Shown piece after piece: positions 39,483 to 50,882 of a stretch of DNA of 64,000 bases. This DNA is from Monocercomonoides exilis (lineage: Eukaryota; Preaxostyla; Oxymonadida; Polymastigidae), in the NCBI GenBank assembly GCA_001643675.2, contig LSRY02000068.1, positions 1 through 64,000 of the forward strand, in the 5' to 3' direction. A model generated the notes under the pieces. The model worked only from the letters and a program-made list of their open reading frames with translations, had not been told where the DNA came from and did no database searches. The translations under genes and the position numbers were made by a program. Position 1 is the stretch's first letter. Every line of letters starts with the position of its first letter.

Positions 39483-40760
39483 TTAAGCAACTTCGTATTC
39501 AATTCCTTCGTAGAATTTTTCTTGCAGCGATCGTCCTCCGTTAGCTAAAAATGGTTCCAATGCATTTTTGAATCTTTCAATCGTGTCATTTAGAACAATC
39601 AAAATCATATCGGGTTGAGACGTTTCATCATTGATTGCAAAAGTATCGCTTATAGAATATGTTATATTTTCTCCATAGCAAATTGAGCCTCCTTTTTTTC
39701 CATTAACTTTAGCTTTAAATTCAATCTTTCCTGGCAATTCAATCCATAAAAGAATTGGATATCGTTTATGATGTAGTTCCATGAGTTCCTTTTTCGTTTT
39801 TTCTTCAGAAAATATTGACTTATTGCATCCAAATATCCTGAAATTAAACTTCATGCAGTCCCTTGCATCCAGCAGGCATTCCTTTTTACACATTTCTGGA
39901 ATCTTCATTCCAAAAATTGATGTTAAATCTGCCTTATTGGCTGAAAATTCTGGCTCTCCTTGAATAATATCATTAGGAAGAATGCTCAATAACTTTCCAA
40001 TTGAAGATGTATCGAAAATTTTCATTGCATTCTGAAACTTCAACCAGAGTTTAGTTGAACTGGACCGAAACTTCAATGTTGACCCCTCCAAATAAAAAGG
40101 ATGTGACAATTTTTTTTGTCTGTTGAAAAATGTAATTGAGAATGCATCCAATTCTATGAACTTTTTTGGTGAATAAAACCGAAATGAAGTTATGGTCAGG
40201 TTTTTATATATGACTTGCTTTATTGTTTCTTTTGAACAGCAAAGACAAGGAAGATCAAATTGATTAAACATAACTTTTGGATTTGCACAATTATCGGTAA
40301 TTTCAACTTCTGGTTGCTTAGGCGAATCCTTTTCGAAACAAGGTTGCTGGTAAGATGAACTCGGATAACTTGATAAATCATTAGAGGCGATAAGATTTTC
40401 CATAAAACCAATTCCATCGATAATTGTTGGCTCTTCCTGCTCATCTTCAAAAGCATCATATTTATTCATAAATGCAATTTCAAGGTCATAGTTACCTTTA
40501 ACCTTCTGGGAATCCAAAGAAAAAAATCTGTTCTCACCTTCCTCCATTTCCTCATCGTCAGACATAAATGAAGTACGCTTTGATGGCTTAATGAATTCAT
40601 TAACGTCATCTAGATACAAAGTCGGATCGAATTCATGATTGAATTGTTCATCCATTTCATCACAACTCCTTTGATCGGAGCTTTCAAACACGTTTTTGTA
40701 AATATCTTCAGACGATTCATCAGCAAAACAACGAAAATTTGAAATTAACGTTTCTTCCAT
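39483..40760 (-). CDS. Hypothetical protein, 425 residues
   Basis: Single-exon frame from ATG at 40760 to TAA. The N-terminal ~140 residues are acidic and probably disordered (SDDEEMEEGENRFFSL). A CLCC cluster follows (LPCLCCSKETIKQVIY), and the C-terminal ~270 residues look like a folded mixed alpha/beta domain with hydrophobic strands (SFRFYSPKKF, ILLWIELPGKIEFKAKV, DMILIVLNDTIERFKNAL). I do not recognise a family. It lies between repeat-rich DNA and the AAR2 gene, all on the minus strand. The balanced composition and lack of internal stops make it a convincing gene. Confidence 0.7.
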   Translation of the reverse strand: MEETLISNFRCFADESSEDIYKNVFESSDQRSCDEMDEQFNHEFDPTLYLDDVNEFIKPSKRTSFMSDDEEMEEGENRFFSLDSQKVKGNYDLEIAFMNKYDAFEDEQEEPTIIDGIGFMENLIASNDLSSYPSSSYQQPCFEKDSPKQPEVEITDNCANPKVMFNQFDLPCLCCSKETIKQVIYKNLTITSFRFYSPKKFIELDAFSITFFNRQKKLSHPFYLEGSTLKFRSSSTKLWLKFQNAMKIFDTSSIGKLLSILPNDIIQGEPEFSANKADLTSIFGMKIPEMCKKECLLDARDCMKFNFRIFGCNKSIFSEEKTKKELMELHHKRYPILLWIELPGKIEFKAKVNGKKGGSICYGENITYSISDTFAINDETSQPDMILIVLNDTIERFKNALEPFLANGGRSLQEKFYEGIEYEVA

Positions 40761-41041
40761 CAAAATTGTTAATTTTTATTGGTGGGACTAAATTTATGAT
40801 TCAAAAATTGCAAATGTTAAAATCTTTTTTAAAGAATGGTTTTCGTTAATCAAGCCCATAAGATGCATTTTTTCAAATTAAAAGAAACGATTGAAATAAT
40901 CGAATATATAATTTATTTATTTATTACGTTGCAATAAACTATCTAAACTTGAATTTGGTGCGAATTTTTGTGAATGAAATGGTTAATCTTGAAATGAAAA
41001 TAATGATTATCAAAAAAGAAAGAAATGTTTCGCTCTTTGAA

Positions 41042-41753
41042 TTAAACGCTATCGAAAGATAAGCCAAAGCGGGCAAGTTCTTCTTCTGTCACGATTTGTG
41101 GCATCAAATCTTCGTCTTCATCTTCATCCTCCGATTCATTTGGCACATCTTTTCCTTCGGTGCAATCCATTTCTCTGATATCTCTTGATCTTTCCATATT
41201 TCCGAGTGCACTATTGATTTTATTTGGTCTCTTTTTCGGAAGCACCTCAGAAATTCTGTTCATTTTTTCTGCTGATTTCTTGTCTCCTTTTTTGCTGGGG
41301 AAGAAATGAGGGCTGAATGAAGAGTGAATCCACCTGATGCATTCTCTTGCCAAGCAGATTGCATCTGAATACGACTCCACACAACAACCAGAAGAAGAAG
41401 AGGAAGAAGAAGAAGAGGAAGAAGGCAATGAAGAAGATAATGAAGAAGAGAATGAGCTAAGAGAAGGAGCTGTTAGTGATTGAGTATTTGTGTGTTTTGC
41501 AGTTTCCTTTGTGTTTGCTTCAGTTTCAATGGAATAACCAGCTGAATTGTAAGGATTTATTGACAAATTTGACATGTGTGCCACAAGCTTGTCTTCGCTC
41601 ATGTCAAAAAGAGAAGGCGAGAGAGGGAATTTTGCTGCGCGGAGGCAGTCGAGCTGAGTGAAAAAGGACAGAAGGGAATCTTGAATAACGCCTCCATCCA
41701 CTCCAAAGAAAGTGGTGTGTTTGTGTGTCTTGGAGTGAAAAGAGGAAGAAGAG

Positions 41754-41785
<32 letters not shown>

Positions 41786-41794
41786 AGAAGAAAT

Positions 41795-41842
<48 letters not shown>

Positions 41843-42737
41843 CGACGATGAAGAAGAATACTCACCAGATGTGTTTCCCTCCACAACTGCCTGTTTCTGT
41901 GCTGGCAGTGCAGCCATCGCCTCAATCAGCTGCATTTGGTCTTCCACATCATCATCATCGCCAAACGAAAGCTCTTTTTTCTCTTCCATTCTGTCTCGTT
42001 TAGACAGCTTCTGCTTCTTCTTTTTGGATCTTATTCCTTTTTTTGGTTTATGGCTTTCTTTATCTTTTGTTAATTTTCTATCTTTTTTCTTTCCTTCTCC
42101 TTCTCTTTCTCCTTCTCCTGCATCGTCATCTTCTTCTTCCTCTTCTTCTTCTTCCTCCTCATCTGGATTTTCACTCAAACACACTCTTCTCTTCGCATCC
42201 TTCGCCTTCAGCTTCTTCAGCGATTCGTTTGGGTCTTTGAAATAAGATTTATATTTCTTCTCTTCTTCTTCCTCCTCCTCCTCCTCTTCTTCTTCTTCTT
42301 CTTCTTCATTCTCATCATCCACTTCAACCAGCTCGTTCTTCCTCTCTTCTCCTCCTTCCTCTCCTTTCCACAGCAACATCTGCTGATAGACACAGCGGAT
42401 GAAGGCACAAAGAAGAGGGGCAGAGGCAAACAAACCAGAAGATGAGGTATTATTAAGACTGTTATTATTATTACTGGTGATGTGATGATGGTTATCTATT
42501 GAAGAAGAAGAAGAAGAAGAAGAAGAAAGAGAAGAAGAATAAGAAGGATCATAAGTTGATGAGCAGAGCAAGTGTGTCATTCTCTTCCAGTGATAAAGAG
42601 AGAGGGTGGAAGAAGAGATCAGAAAAGTGATGAAGGAATACTGCCACTCGCCCAGCATCTGCTTCACTTCTTCGAGTGAGTGGAGACTGGAAAGAGTGAA
42701 GTGGCTGTATTTGATGGGGGCAAAGGAAGAAGAGGAG

Positions 42738-42770
<33 letters not shown>

Positions 42771-44682
42771 TTTAATGAAGAAGAAGATGATGATGATGAT
42801 GATGATGAAATCACAGAGTCAGCTGTTGATTGAAGTGAAGTGGCGAAAGAAGGCACAAGAGGGGAAGGAGGAAGAGAAGAAGAGGAAGAGAAAGAAGAAG
42901 AAGAAGAGAAAGAAGAAGAGGAATAATCTTGAAGTGGAGGATGAGATGAATTAATTGCTTCATTTTGTTCAGACAAAAGCTTCAGCTTTTGCCATTCTTT
43001 AAGATATTTCTGTTTGGCTTCTTCTATATCGACCACAACCATCGCTGATTGCACTAAAAGTTTGGGGTGGAAAAAAAAGCAGAAAGAAGAGGAAAAATAA
43101 AAAATAAAAATAAAAACAAAAAATATGAATAATAATGATAATAACAATAAAATCATTCAGAACACGAAATTTTCGAATACATAACCAAACAGCAATAATT
43201 CTTGTCACAAGCAAAACACAACAAAACTTTTCATCCACTCTTAATTTTCGCACCTCCAACACCGTTTTTTGCCTTTTCTTCTTTCTCCCTCATTTCCACA
43301 TATTCCAGAAACGACGGCACGTTTTGGTGAGAAGCTGTCCCAGCTGCTTCAGAAGGAACAGGCCTGTCAAACAAATATCTTCCCTTCTCCTTCTCTTGAT
43401 GCTCATCTTCTCCTTTTCGTTCACCTTCTCCTTCTCCTTCTTCGTCCATTTGAGATTTCGTTTTTCCTTCTTCTCTTTCTCCTTCTTCTTCTCCTCCTCC
43501 TCCTCCTCCTTCTCCACTTTCTTTTCTCCTCCTTTGAAATACACTCCCTGTTCTTGTCGCTCCATCGTCATTTGTTGTTGAAACAGCAACCAGCTGCTGT
43601 GAAAATGCTGTCGGACTCATAGAAAATAGCTCCGGAGGACATTCTAATTCATTTGATTCAGCACAACGTATGTTTTAAAATGCATGAAATATTGCGATTA
43701 AAAAATAGAAAGAAGGAAAAAAGAAAGAAAGAAAATTTGCATCAAACAAAATCAAAAAAAAAAAAAAATTAAAATTATTTGTCAACAATATGTAAACAAA
43801 CCAGTGGGCTGTTCTTGCAGCTCAAAATCTTTCATTCTCTCCTTTGCTAACAGACATTAAAATCAATGAATAGCATCCAATTAAAACGTTTCTAGTTGTG
43901 AAGAATTTTTGTCAATGAAAAAAAATTTTGCACACCATCACCAAAATATCTTCCATATGTTCTCTGATAAGCTGCCAACTGCCTTGCAGTAAAAAAAGAC
44001 AACTCAGTTTGAGTGAGTTTGTTAAGGCCAGATATCCTCTCGCATGATGGATCAATTGTAAATCTTTGTGGTGAAATCTGTTTTATTAGTCGGGGAGTAA
44101 TAAACAATGTCAACTGCTCCCATTGACTATTTTTTTGTTTCATTTTACCTTGAGAAAGCTGCGAAAAATTTCCTAATCCAAATGAAAAGTCTCCACGTTT
44201 GTATCCATCGGTAAAATAATGCATTTCTTCAGGTTTTAATTCGTTCAATATGTCAAATTTTTCTTCTTGATTATTCCATTTCACAACTAGTATCTCAAAA
44301 ATGGATTAACAAAAATAAAATAAGCACATTCAAAAAAAAGAAAAACGCGTTTACTTCTTCTTCATCAAAGTTTCGCCAAAAACTTAAAGTCACTCCAACC
44401 GATGAATCATCTCCAGTACATTTTATTAATCTATAATAAGAAAATGTTACACTTTATAATTATTAACATTATTTGAAGCTGGAAAAACCTATAGTGAATG
44501 TAATGAACACCAGCAGGTAAATTATCAATTCCACGAAACTTTGGTCCTGTTTCCCTAAAATTGAAAAAGCGTAATTATCATTCAAAATGATTCAAAATAA
44601 TATTTGATTCATGCCATGTATATAGATCTATTCCAAATCTTAGCGTTAATTTTTCGATATTTAAGCATATCAATGTTCTCAT
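41042..44682 (-). CDS. AAR2: AAR2 splicing-factor homologue, seven exons
   Basis: AAR2 binds Prp8 during U5 snRNP maturation. Proposed exons: 44682-44615, 44554-44489, 44430-44355, 44293-43936, 43846-43802, 43643-43254 and 43053-41042, giving 1004 residues against about 384 in human. The N-terminal domain is diagnostic: LICLNIEKLTLRFGIDLYTW joins ETGPKFRGIDNLPAGVHYIH, then LVVKW. It runs on through the exon ending SLTNF-like sequence, GRYFGD, to CPPELFSM. The C-terminal domain has LGEWQYSFITFLISSS, then HWKRMTHLLC and CAFIRCVYQQML, and ends in the acidic EDEDLMPQIVTEEEL. The extra length is Ser runs (GAA and GAT microsatellites near 41741-41850), a poly-Glu/Lys region and a Gly/Glu linker. 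Intron 1 (44614-44555) has a GC donor, and the joined codon restores the conserved Trp. The exon-4 donor could instead lie 6 bases upstream. Confidence 0.85.
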
Positions 44683-44973
44683 ATATTATTTAATTATATA
44701 AACATGATCAGAAAGAAATACGGAGTTAAACTATTCTTATTGAAAATAAAAAAATACCCGTTTTGTTTTACCCTGGGTGACGTACTGGGTAGAGTGTAAC
44801 AAAGCACCACAATTCAAAACCTAAATTCCAAGTACATTATCACTTATTATTCATTTTCAAGAAAAAATTATCATTTCAAACCTCCTGATTTTTGAGAATA
44901 ATCTTTATTGAATAAAAAAATAAAATAAAATAAAATATTTTTCATTAATAAATCTTTTTTGATCGCATTGATG
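44683..44973. other. Spacer upstream of AAR2
   Basis: AT-rich and under 300 bp, between the divergent AAR2 start and the dead transposase. It could hold the AAR2 promoter or an extra 5' exon, because the proposed AAR2 N-terminus is shorter than in animals. No motif is identified. Confidence 0.4.
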
Positions 44974-46189
44974 TCTCACCTTCCAGATCGCAAATCAAAT
45001 ATTTTTCTAAAAAAAACTCTATTATTCCAAGACAATGAAGCCTCATGGAATTACATAATGAGATTTTTTCCATTCACTGTGAACAGAAGATGCACTAAGT
45101 GCAGGAAATTTTTCTCCATTGAAGCAAGAGATAATTGCAGAAATTACAGGTGTCACAGATACGAAAAAAACTGATTGAAAGGATTGACTTCTTTGAAATA
45201 ATCAAGCATACATGTTGAGAAAATGATGATGATATTTTTGAGTTTCTTTATCAGCATAGAAATATATCAGTGAGTTTGCTAATTGATAAAACAAAACAAA
45301 CTGAAGGGGGTTTTATTCCATTCGGATAGCAAGCATAGCTGATTACGGTTCTTCTTTTTTTGAAAAGTTATGTTGCCCGGGAATAATAATTGAAATATAG
45401 GAGGCAATTCTACGAAAAAGAAAGTTCAGAAAATGAAGAAGAAAGATACAGATATGGGTAATTCTTTTTGAAAAGTCGCCAACGCATAATTTTCAAATAA
45501 AAAATTATTTTCATATTTTGCCCAAATATCTGCTTTCACTCACGAATCTTCTTTAGAATGTGTGAAATTGCATGATCCAGAAAGAGATTACATATTAGAG
45601 AAGTTTGTTGAATGTTTACAAAAATTTGAGCAAAATATGAAATCTTTGATTTATTCGAAAATTAAACATTTGATCCTTTTCAAAAAGAATTACACATATG
45701 GTTATTTGGTATGATAGAAAGAAAATATGACGGAATGAAAGGGAAATGTTTGATAGTGAGAGTGAAAAATTGATAAAAAGAGACATTAATACTAATTATC
45801 GAAAGTGACACAATTCCATGATCAACCATTTGCTCAGATCATTGGAAAGCCTACAGCTCTTTACCATCTTTAGGTTATGATCATCACTCTGTTTGACACA
45901 AATACAATTTTGTGGATCAAGAATGTGGTATTTGTTCCAATTTGATAGAAAGCACTTGGTCAAGTTTTCGAAAATATCTACCATGAAATGGGAAAAAAGT
46001 TAAAAATTTTGATGAGCCTGTGACTCACTTTGAGAGAAAAAGATCTAAGACACTTGAATTTGAAGATTTCATTCAAAAATTATTTGTTCATAAGCCCTTT
46101 AATGTTGAAAAAGAAATTGATGAAACTGAAAAAGACGAAACCGAAGAATCTGACGATAGTTATGTACCGGTTTTTAATGAAAAATGATG
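44974..46189 (+). pseudogene. Broken Merlin/IS1595-type transposase, copy 2
   Basis: The N-terminal zinc-ribbon part is open at 44974-45174 (EASWNYIMRFF, then CTKC, then CHRYEKN). The catalytic region follows at about 45695-45975 in the order HIWLFGMIERKYDG, CLIVRVKN, ICSDHWKAYSSL, GYDHHSV and NLIESTW. At least five in-frame stops interrupt it: two adjacent after VKN, one before STICSDHW, one in place of the Cys of the VCHK motif, and one after RKYLP. An acidic C-terminal extension (VEKEIDETEKDETEESDDSY) reaches a stop at 46187-46189. The middle, 45175-45690, is scrambled and includes a short inverted-end insert at 45449-45532. The gene is clearly non-functional, and its plus-strand orientation is opposite to copies 1 and 3. 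Confidence 0.75.
45449..45532. repeat. 84-bp inverted-end insert inside the dead transposase
   Basis: Starts CAGATATGGG and ends CCCAAATATCTG, so the ends are near-complementary. The left part (ATATGGGTAATTCTTTTTGA, then AAAGTCGC) is the dispersed terminal motif also found near 48563 and at the ends of the 4095-4360 element. It may be a short non-autonomous insertion nested in the transposase remnant. Confidence 0.4.
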
Positions 46190-49022
46190 AAGAAACTGAA
46201 GATGAATCTGATTTTTTTAGGAGCTGGCGATGGAACAGATGCATCCGAGCGTGAGTTGTGAGAAATTTATTTTTTTCAAACACATTTGGACCCTAAATAA
46301 CATATTTTCTAAAAAATTCATTTTTCATTTTCTTTAAAAACCGGAGTTGGCAGTTATCGAAATAGCTATCAAGCAACAAACACAAACATACAGAACACAA
46401 TGAAGATGGACTTTGGTCGTGGTGTATTATCACCTTCTACAACGTACTGCCTTTTGACATGGACATTTTTATTCCTGGCTGACGTGACTAATATTTTCGC
46501 ATCAGTCGAAAATTTTGGTGAAATTGAATTTCGATTTTGAAATAAAACACATGAAAAATAAAGGATTCTTTTATCAATTATCTTGTTTTCCTATTTTTCA
46601 AATTTCATTTTTTTCTCAAATTAAAATACCACAATGTGATTTTCACCGACGAAATTGTCAAGACAGGAATTTTGAAACTGTTTTTACGTCAGTGACGTCA
46701 TGTCAGGTCACTCAAAATGTTGGGGTTAGAGAAAGATCAGGAACAAGAAAAATTACCGAAGGAATTGCTAGGATGTTCAAGTAATGCTTTTATTGCATGC
46801 ACCATAACAATTACAATTCTTATTTAAACAGTTTGCTTAATAATAAAAGAAAGAAATGTTGATGATATATTTGAAAAGTTCCTTTTGTTTGACTTTCTGG
46901 TTTAAATGAAAAATGAATGTTTTCATCAAATTTTCATTCCAACTCTTCAAATATCACCAGCATGAAAATTATAACAATATCAAGCATTTGGTTCCTTGTT
47001 CATGAAATCTGATGAGTTTGAACAAAAACTTGATGAAAATATTCAATCTTTCTTAAAATCTGAAAAAATTGTATTTTCAAAAAATTGTATTTTTGAATTC
47101 TTTTTATCTTGAAAATTTTCAAACTCATTGATTGAGAAGAGATTGATAATCATTTTATTGAACTTTTTTTGAAAAATAAATATCCACAAAGATTCGGAAA
47201 ACTTGTTTCCTCATTCAAGATAACCGATCTTTTCGAAAAATACTTCGAATAATTCAAATGAAAATAAAAACATTTATTACAGATCGAACTCACTATAAAT
47301 AAATGATAAATAATGAGAAATAATATCGAAAGCTGTACAATAATTGTTGATAGAAGCAATATTAAACAAATCGTGAACATAAAAAATGAGAATGAATTGG
47401 ACTGAATTAGCGAAATTTAACAGGTTAATATTGCTATGTTGATTCTCTTATTTGAAAAAGCAAAATTATACGAAAAAATTTGAATATACAGAAAAAGCAT
47501 TCAAAACAGTTTTATTTTTTGGAAGATAAATTTTATTTATTTTATTTTATTTTATTTTATTTATTAATTTTTGAATTTATTTATTAATTAATTTATTTAT
47601 ACATTCATTTATTTTTGATTTGGGTAATTCTTTTTAAATAAAGTTTTCATAAAGGTCAATGATTTTAACAAATTAAACAAATCTATAAAAAATCATTTCC
47701 TTTAACAAATCCATCATTTTTTTTCGAAAAGAAAACAATTATAATATATTTTTTTAATGTTCAAATTGTCTATTAAAAGAGATTTTTTGGCAAATTTTAG
47801 AAGCAAAATTCACTCAGCTGCAAACTCGAAACAAGATTATAAAAATAGTTTCATAAAATAAAAAAATGGGATTTTTGTTATGAAAAAAGAACGAAGGAAG
47901 AGAATGAAAACTATATTCTTCATATTTTAAAAGTTGAAAAAATACAATAAAATTTTTTTCTGATTATTAAAAGGAGCGATGTGTTTTCAGTAAAAATAAA
48001 ATAAAATACTTATTTTGGACTTTCTTGCTTAATTAAATAAAGCAATTGTTCAAAAGGAAGAACAAAAAATATTCGATAGAGAAATGGAAAATCATCAAAA
48101 CATAAAATATCAATGATATTTCAACAACAAAAATGTTTTATGACTTTCATTGATAATTGTCAACTTTTTGAAAATTTGAAGTTTTTCGGACTTTCGACTT
48201 TGTTTGAAAGTTTTTCGACAATGAATAATTTTTGTGTAATAAAAATATCAATTTAATGGTGTTTTATTTTTTCGAAAGTGCGTTTTTTAAACATATGGGA
48301 AAATACGAACTTTCAAGTTTTTTTTTCACAAGGCATAGAAAAATTGCTTTACTCACAACCTGATTTCATTTTCTCAGATTTCAAAATAAATTCGATTTTC
48401 TTAACAGTCAACAGGTATTGTTGAAATCTTAACATAAAGTTATCCAACATTTTCGGAAGGTTAGAAAATGGACCCATTTTTATTGCGTTTTTTGATCTCT
48501 TTAAATCAATGAAAAGTACATAGTTCTTCAATGAAAATGCATGAAGAAAAATATGATGCCCCATATGGGTCATTCTTTTTTAAAAGCCGCAAATGTTGAA
48601 TATATGTATTTTTAAAAAACAAGTTATTTTCCATTCTATGAAAAAATATTTTTAAAAAAAGTCGGCAAATAAAATGGATAACGGTACATTCAAATTGAGA
48701 TTATTTTTGTTTCTATTGATTTCTTTCGTGCCAATTGATTGTTGAAATGTGAAAAAGTTGTCGGAACACGTTTTTAAAAAACTAACAAAAGATTTCAATT
48801 CAATCTGAAAAAATGAAAATTTCATCTTTTTCATCAGAATAATTTGAAGCATCCTCTCCGTCATCAACGCAATTTGAAATCAATTTTATTATTTACATCA
48901 TGAGGCTCTTGGAGACTATCGTCAGCATCAGATATTTCATCATTTTCTGTTAGATCCAAATCATTATACGCAGCAATATGTTTTCCTTTTGGATCAAAAT
49001 ATTGCATTTTTGTTGCAAAATA
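46190..49022. other. Long AT-rich gene desert
   Basis: I see no credible gene. A patch at about 46320-46760 is less AT-rich, with several GACGTCA-like words (46685-46710), and may be an old coding or repeat fragment I cannot name. A TTTTA-type repeat lies near 47515-47590. Copies of the ATATGGGT-n-ATT motif occur near 47621 and 48563. Small frames around 47150-47380 and 48349-48867 look like chance. Confidence 0.5.
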
Positions 49023-49840
49023 TCAAAAAATTTGGGTTTGGATTTTATTTAAAAGGCCCATGCACAAGCAATTTGTCATGAATATTTTTCTTCCATCTTG
49101 CTTTGGAAAAAATTCTTTCAAATGACTCCACAACCCTTCAACGGTATTGGTGCATGTAACAGTTTTTGGATTTTTGTAGTACTTTTTATGACAGACTGCA
49201 ATATGTTCATAACCAATATCTTTCAGACAATAATAGCTTTTCGATTCATCACTAATTACTGTTGTCCCTGCTAATATCCTTTCTTGGATAAACGGGATCA
49301 ATGTTTCTTTCCTCCTGTTTTTAATAATGAAAATAAAATTTGCGCCGGCTCCTCCTCCTTCCTTCCTCTGAACTATTCTGAAAATCCACAGTGAAAAAAT
49401 TCTTTCTTCTTCTTCCATATTTCCTTCTCCTCCAAACAGCCTCATCTATTTCGACGAATTTTCCCGGTCCTCCTAATTTCGGCATCACTTCAATTCATAT
49501 TTGCATGCAAACAACTTGAACAACGCTTGTCCAATAACCAACAGTTGGATATGAAACACCCGTCAGCAAATGAATTTGTTTTAATCCAATTCCAATCAAA
49601 TAGGACGATAGAATCTGCAAAACAATATTTATTGGTAGTTTCATTTTGGAAAATACGGAATTTTTAAATATTGAGGCTTTTTTTCAGCAAGTTTCACCCC
49701 AAAGATATTTGTAACCTTCTGTTTCCTCCCTGATACTCTCTTTGCTTCTGCATTTGGGTCAATCCTTAGTAGCGAACTCTTGAAAACGTTTGAAAAACCA
49801 ATTCCACGTTTCTTCTTTATCATTGAAGATCGTATTCAAT
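49023..49840 (-). pseudogene. Broken Merlin/IS1595-type transposase, copy 3
   Basis: Minus strand, N- to C-terminus. ETWNWFFKRFQEFATKD is followed by a TGA where the first Cys of the CPKC ribbon should be, then PKCRSKES. Next comes a helical DNA-binding part (KLPINIVLQILSSYLIGIGL, GVSYPTVGYW), then GGPGKFVEIDEAVWRRRKY, the classic ISXO2-like stretch with the first catalytic Asp. After a frame change near 49400-49435 the core resumes with WIFRIVQRKE, KETLIPFIQERI, GTTVISDESKSYY, GYEHIAVCHKKYY and NTVEGLWSHLKEFF. At least three stops plus the frame change show it is dead. It is the best-preserved copy of the family here and confirms the assignment of the other two. Confidence 0.85.
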
Positions 49841-50882
49841 CGAAATACTGTCTCTCTATATTTTTCCGTTTCAGAATTTGTCATTAAACTCATAAGATCA
49901 TGAACAATAGATTAAAATTTTGATAACTTTTCCATGTTTTTTTAAAACTTCTTTAAAAGACTTTCCGATAGCTGAAAATTTGCATATTGTTTCAATATAT
50001 AACAGAAATGACTTTCACTATCTTTTTGTGCAAAATTGAGAGTTCCGATTCACTTTCATTTTGCCGAGAAGAAAAAAAATATCACTCAGGAGCTACAATT
50101 TCAGTTGAACACTAAGATTAATTAACAAAATATTTTCAATTCATCATTCTGTTCATTCTTTGCTAATATTTTCATCTTCCGCTTCGACTTCGCTCTTTCT
50201 CACACACTCTTTCTCTCTCATTTGTTCTCTCATTCACACAGCTTTTATCTTCATTTCAACGATTGTCTTTTTCTTTTTTATCTTCCATTCACCTTCTATT
50301 TCGACAAAGAAGACAACATGCAATTCGAATTTGTTAGTATTCAATTGGTTTCAGATGATGAGTTAAATGGAAGTGATGTTCAATAAAACAAGTTTTGGTG
50401 AAATTTCTCAAAAAGATTTCTGAGAGAAAAAAGGGAAAGATAAAGAAGAAAAATGAAACTCAGAAATTATTGTCTTGGGAATGGAAAGAAAGAAAATTCA
50501 AATAAAGAAGGATGGATTTCAACCAACAGAGAAGAGAATGGAATACCGACAGAAAGGAAAAGATATCTTCACATTCATTGAAAATACATCAAGAAAGAGA
50601 ATAAGTTGAGCAAACGAGAGTTCACAAGAGTCCATGACTGAACAATTGAACATGTGGCAAAAATATAAAACTTTGTTTGAAGAAGATGGAGTGTAATAAT
50701 CCATTCAACGAAGATTCTTGATGGAACGAATTGAAAAGAAATTCTATTTTTTGCTATTTTGAGAAAGGAATTAAAAATATTTTTCAAAACTCTTCAATTA
50801 AATTTCTCCCACGTTGTGAATTGAATAAAAGTGAAAAGAGAATATAATTTTGGAGTTTCAATTTTTATTGAAAAGAATTTGG
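49841..50882. other. Spacer downstream of the first tandem paralogue
   Basis: AT-rich DNA without a convincing gene. The part nearest the gene (about 50700-50880) shows scattered similarity to the 3' flank of the second paralogue (about 54250-54430), including AAACTCTTC-, GAATAAAA- and TTTTTGGAGTT-type words, so the duplicated unit probably includes 3' flanking DNA. Confidence 0.4.

Noticed and set aside
41795-41850. GAT repeat array as a possible CRISPR-like or satellite structure
   Set aside because: It is a plain trinucleotide microsatellite without spacers, inside a coding exon.
43053-43254. Reading the exon-6/7 junction of the AAR2 gene as a Gemin2-like motif (EYV ... VVVDI)
   Set aside because: The resemblance is short and lies in a linker; the flanking exons match AAR2 N- and C-terminal domains much better.
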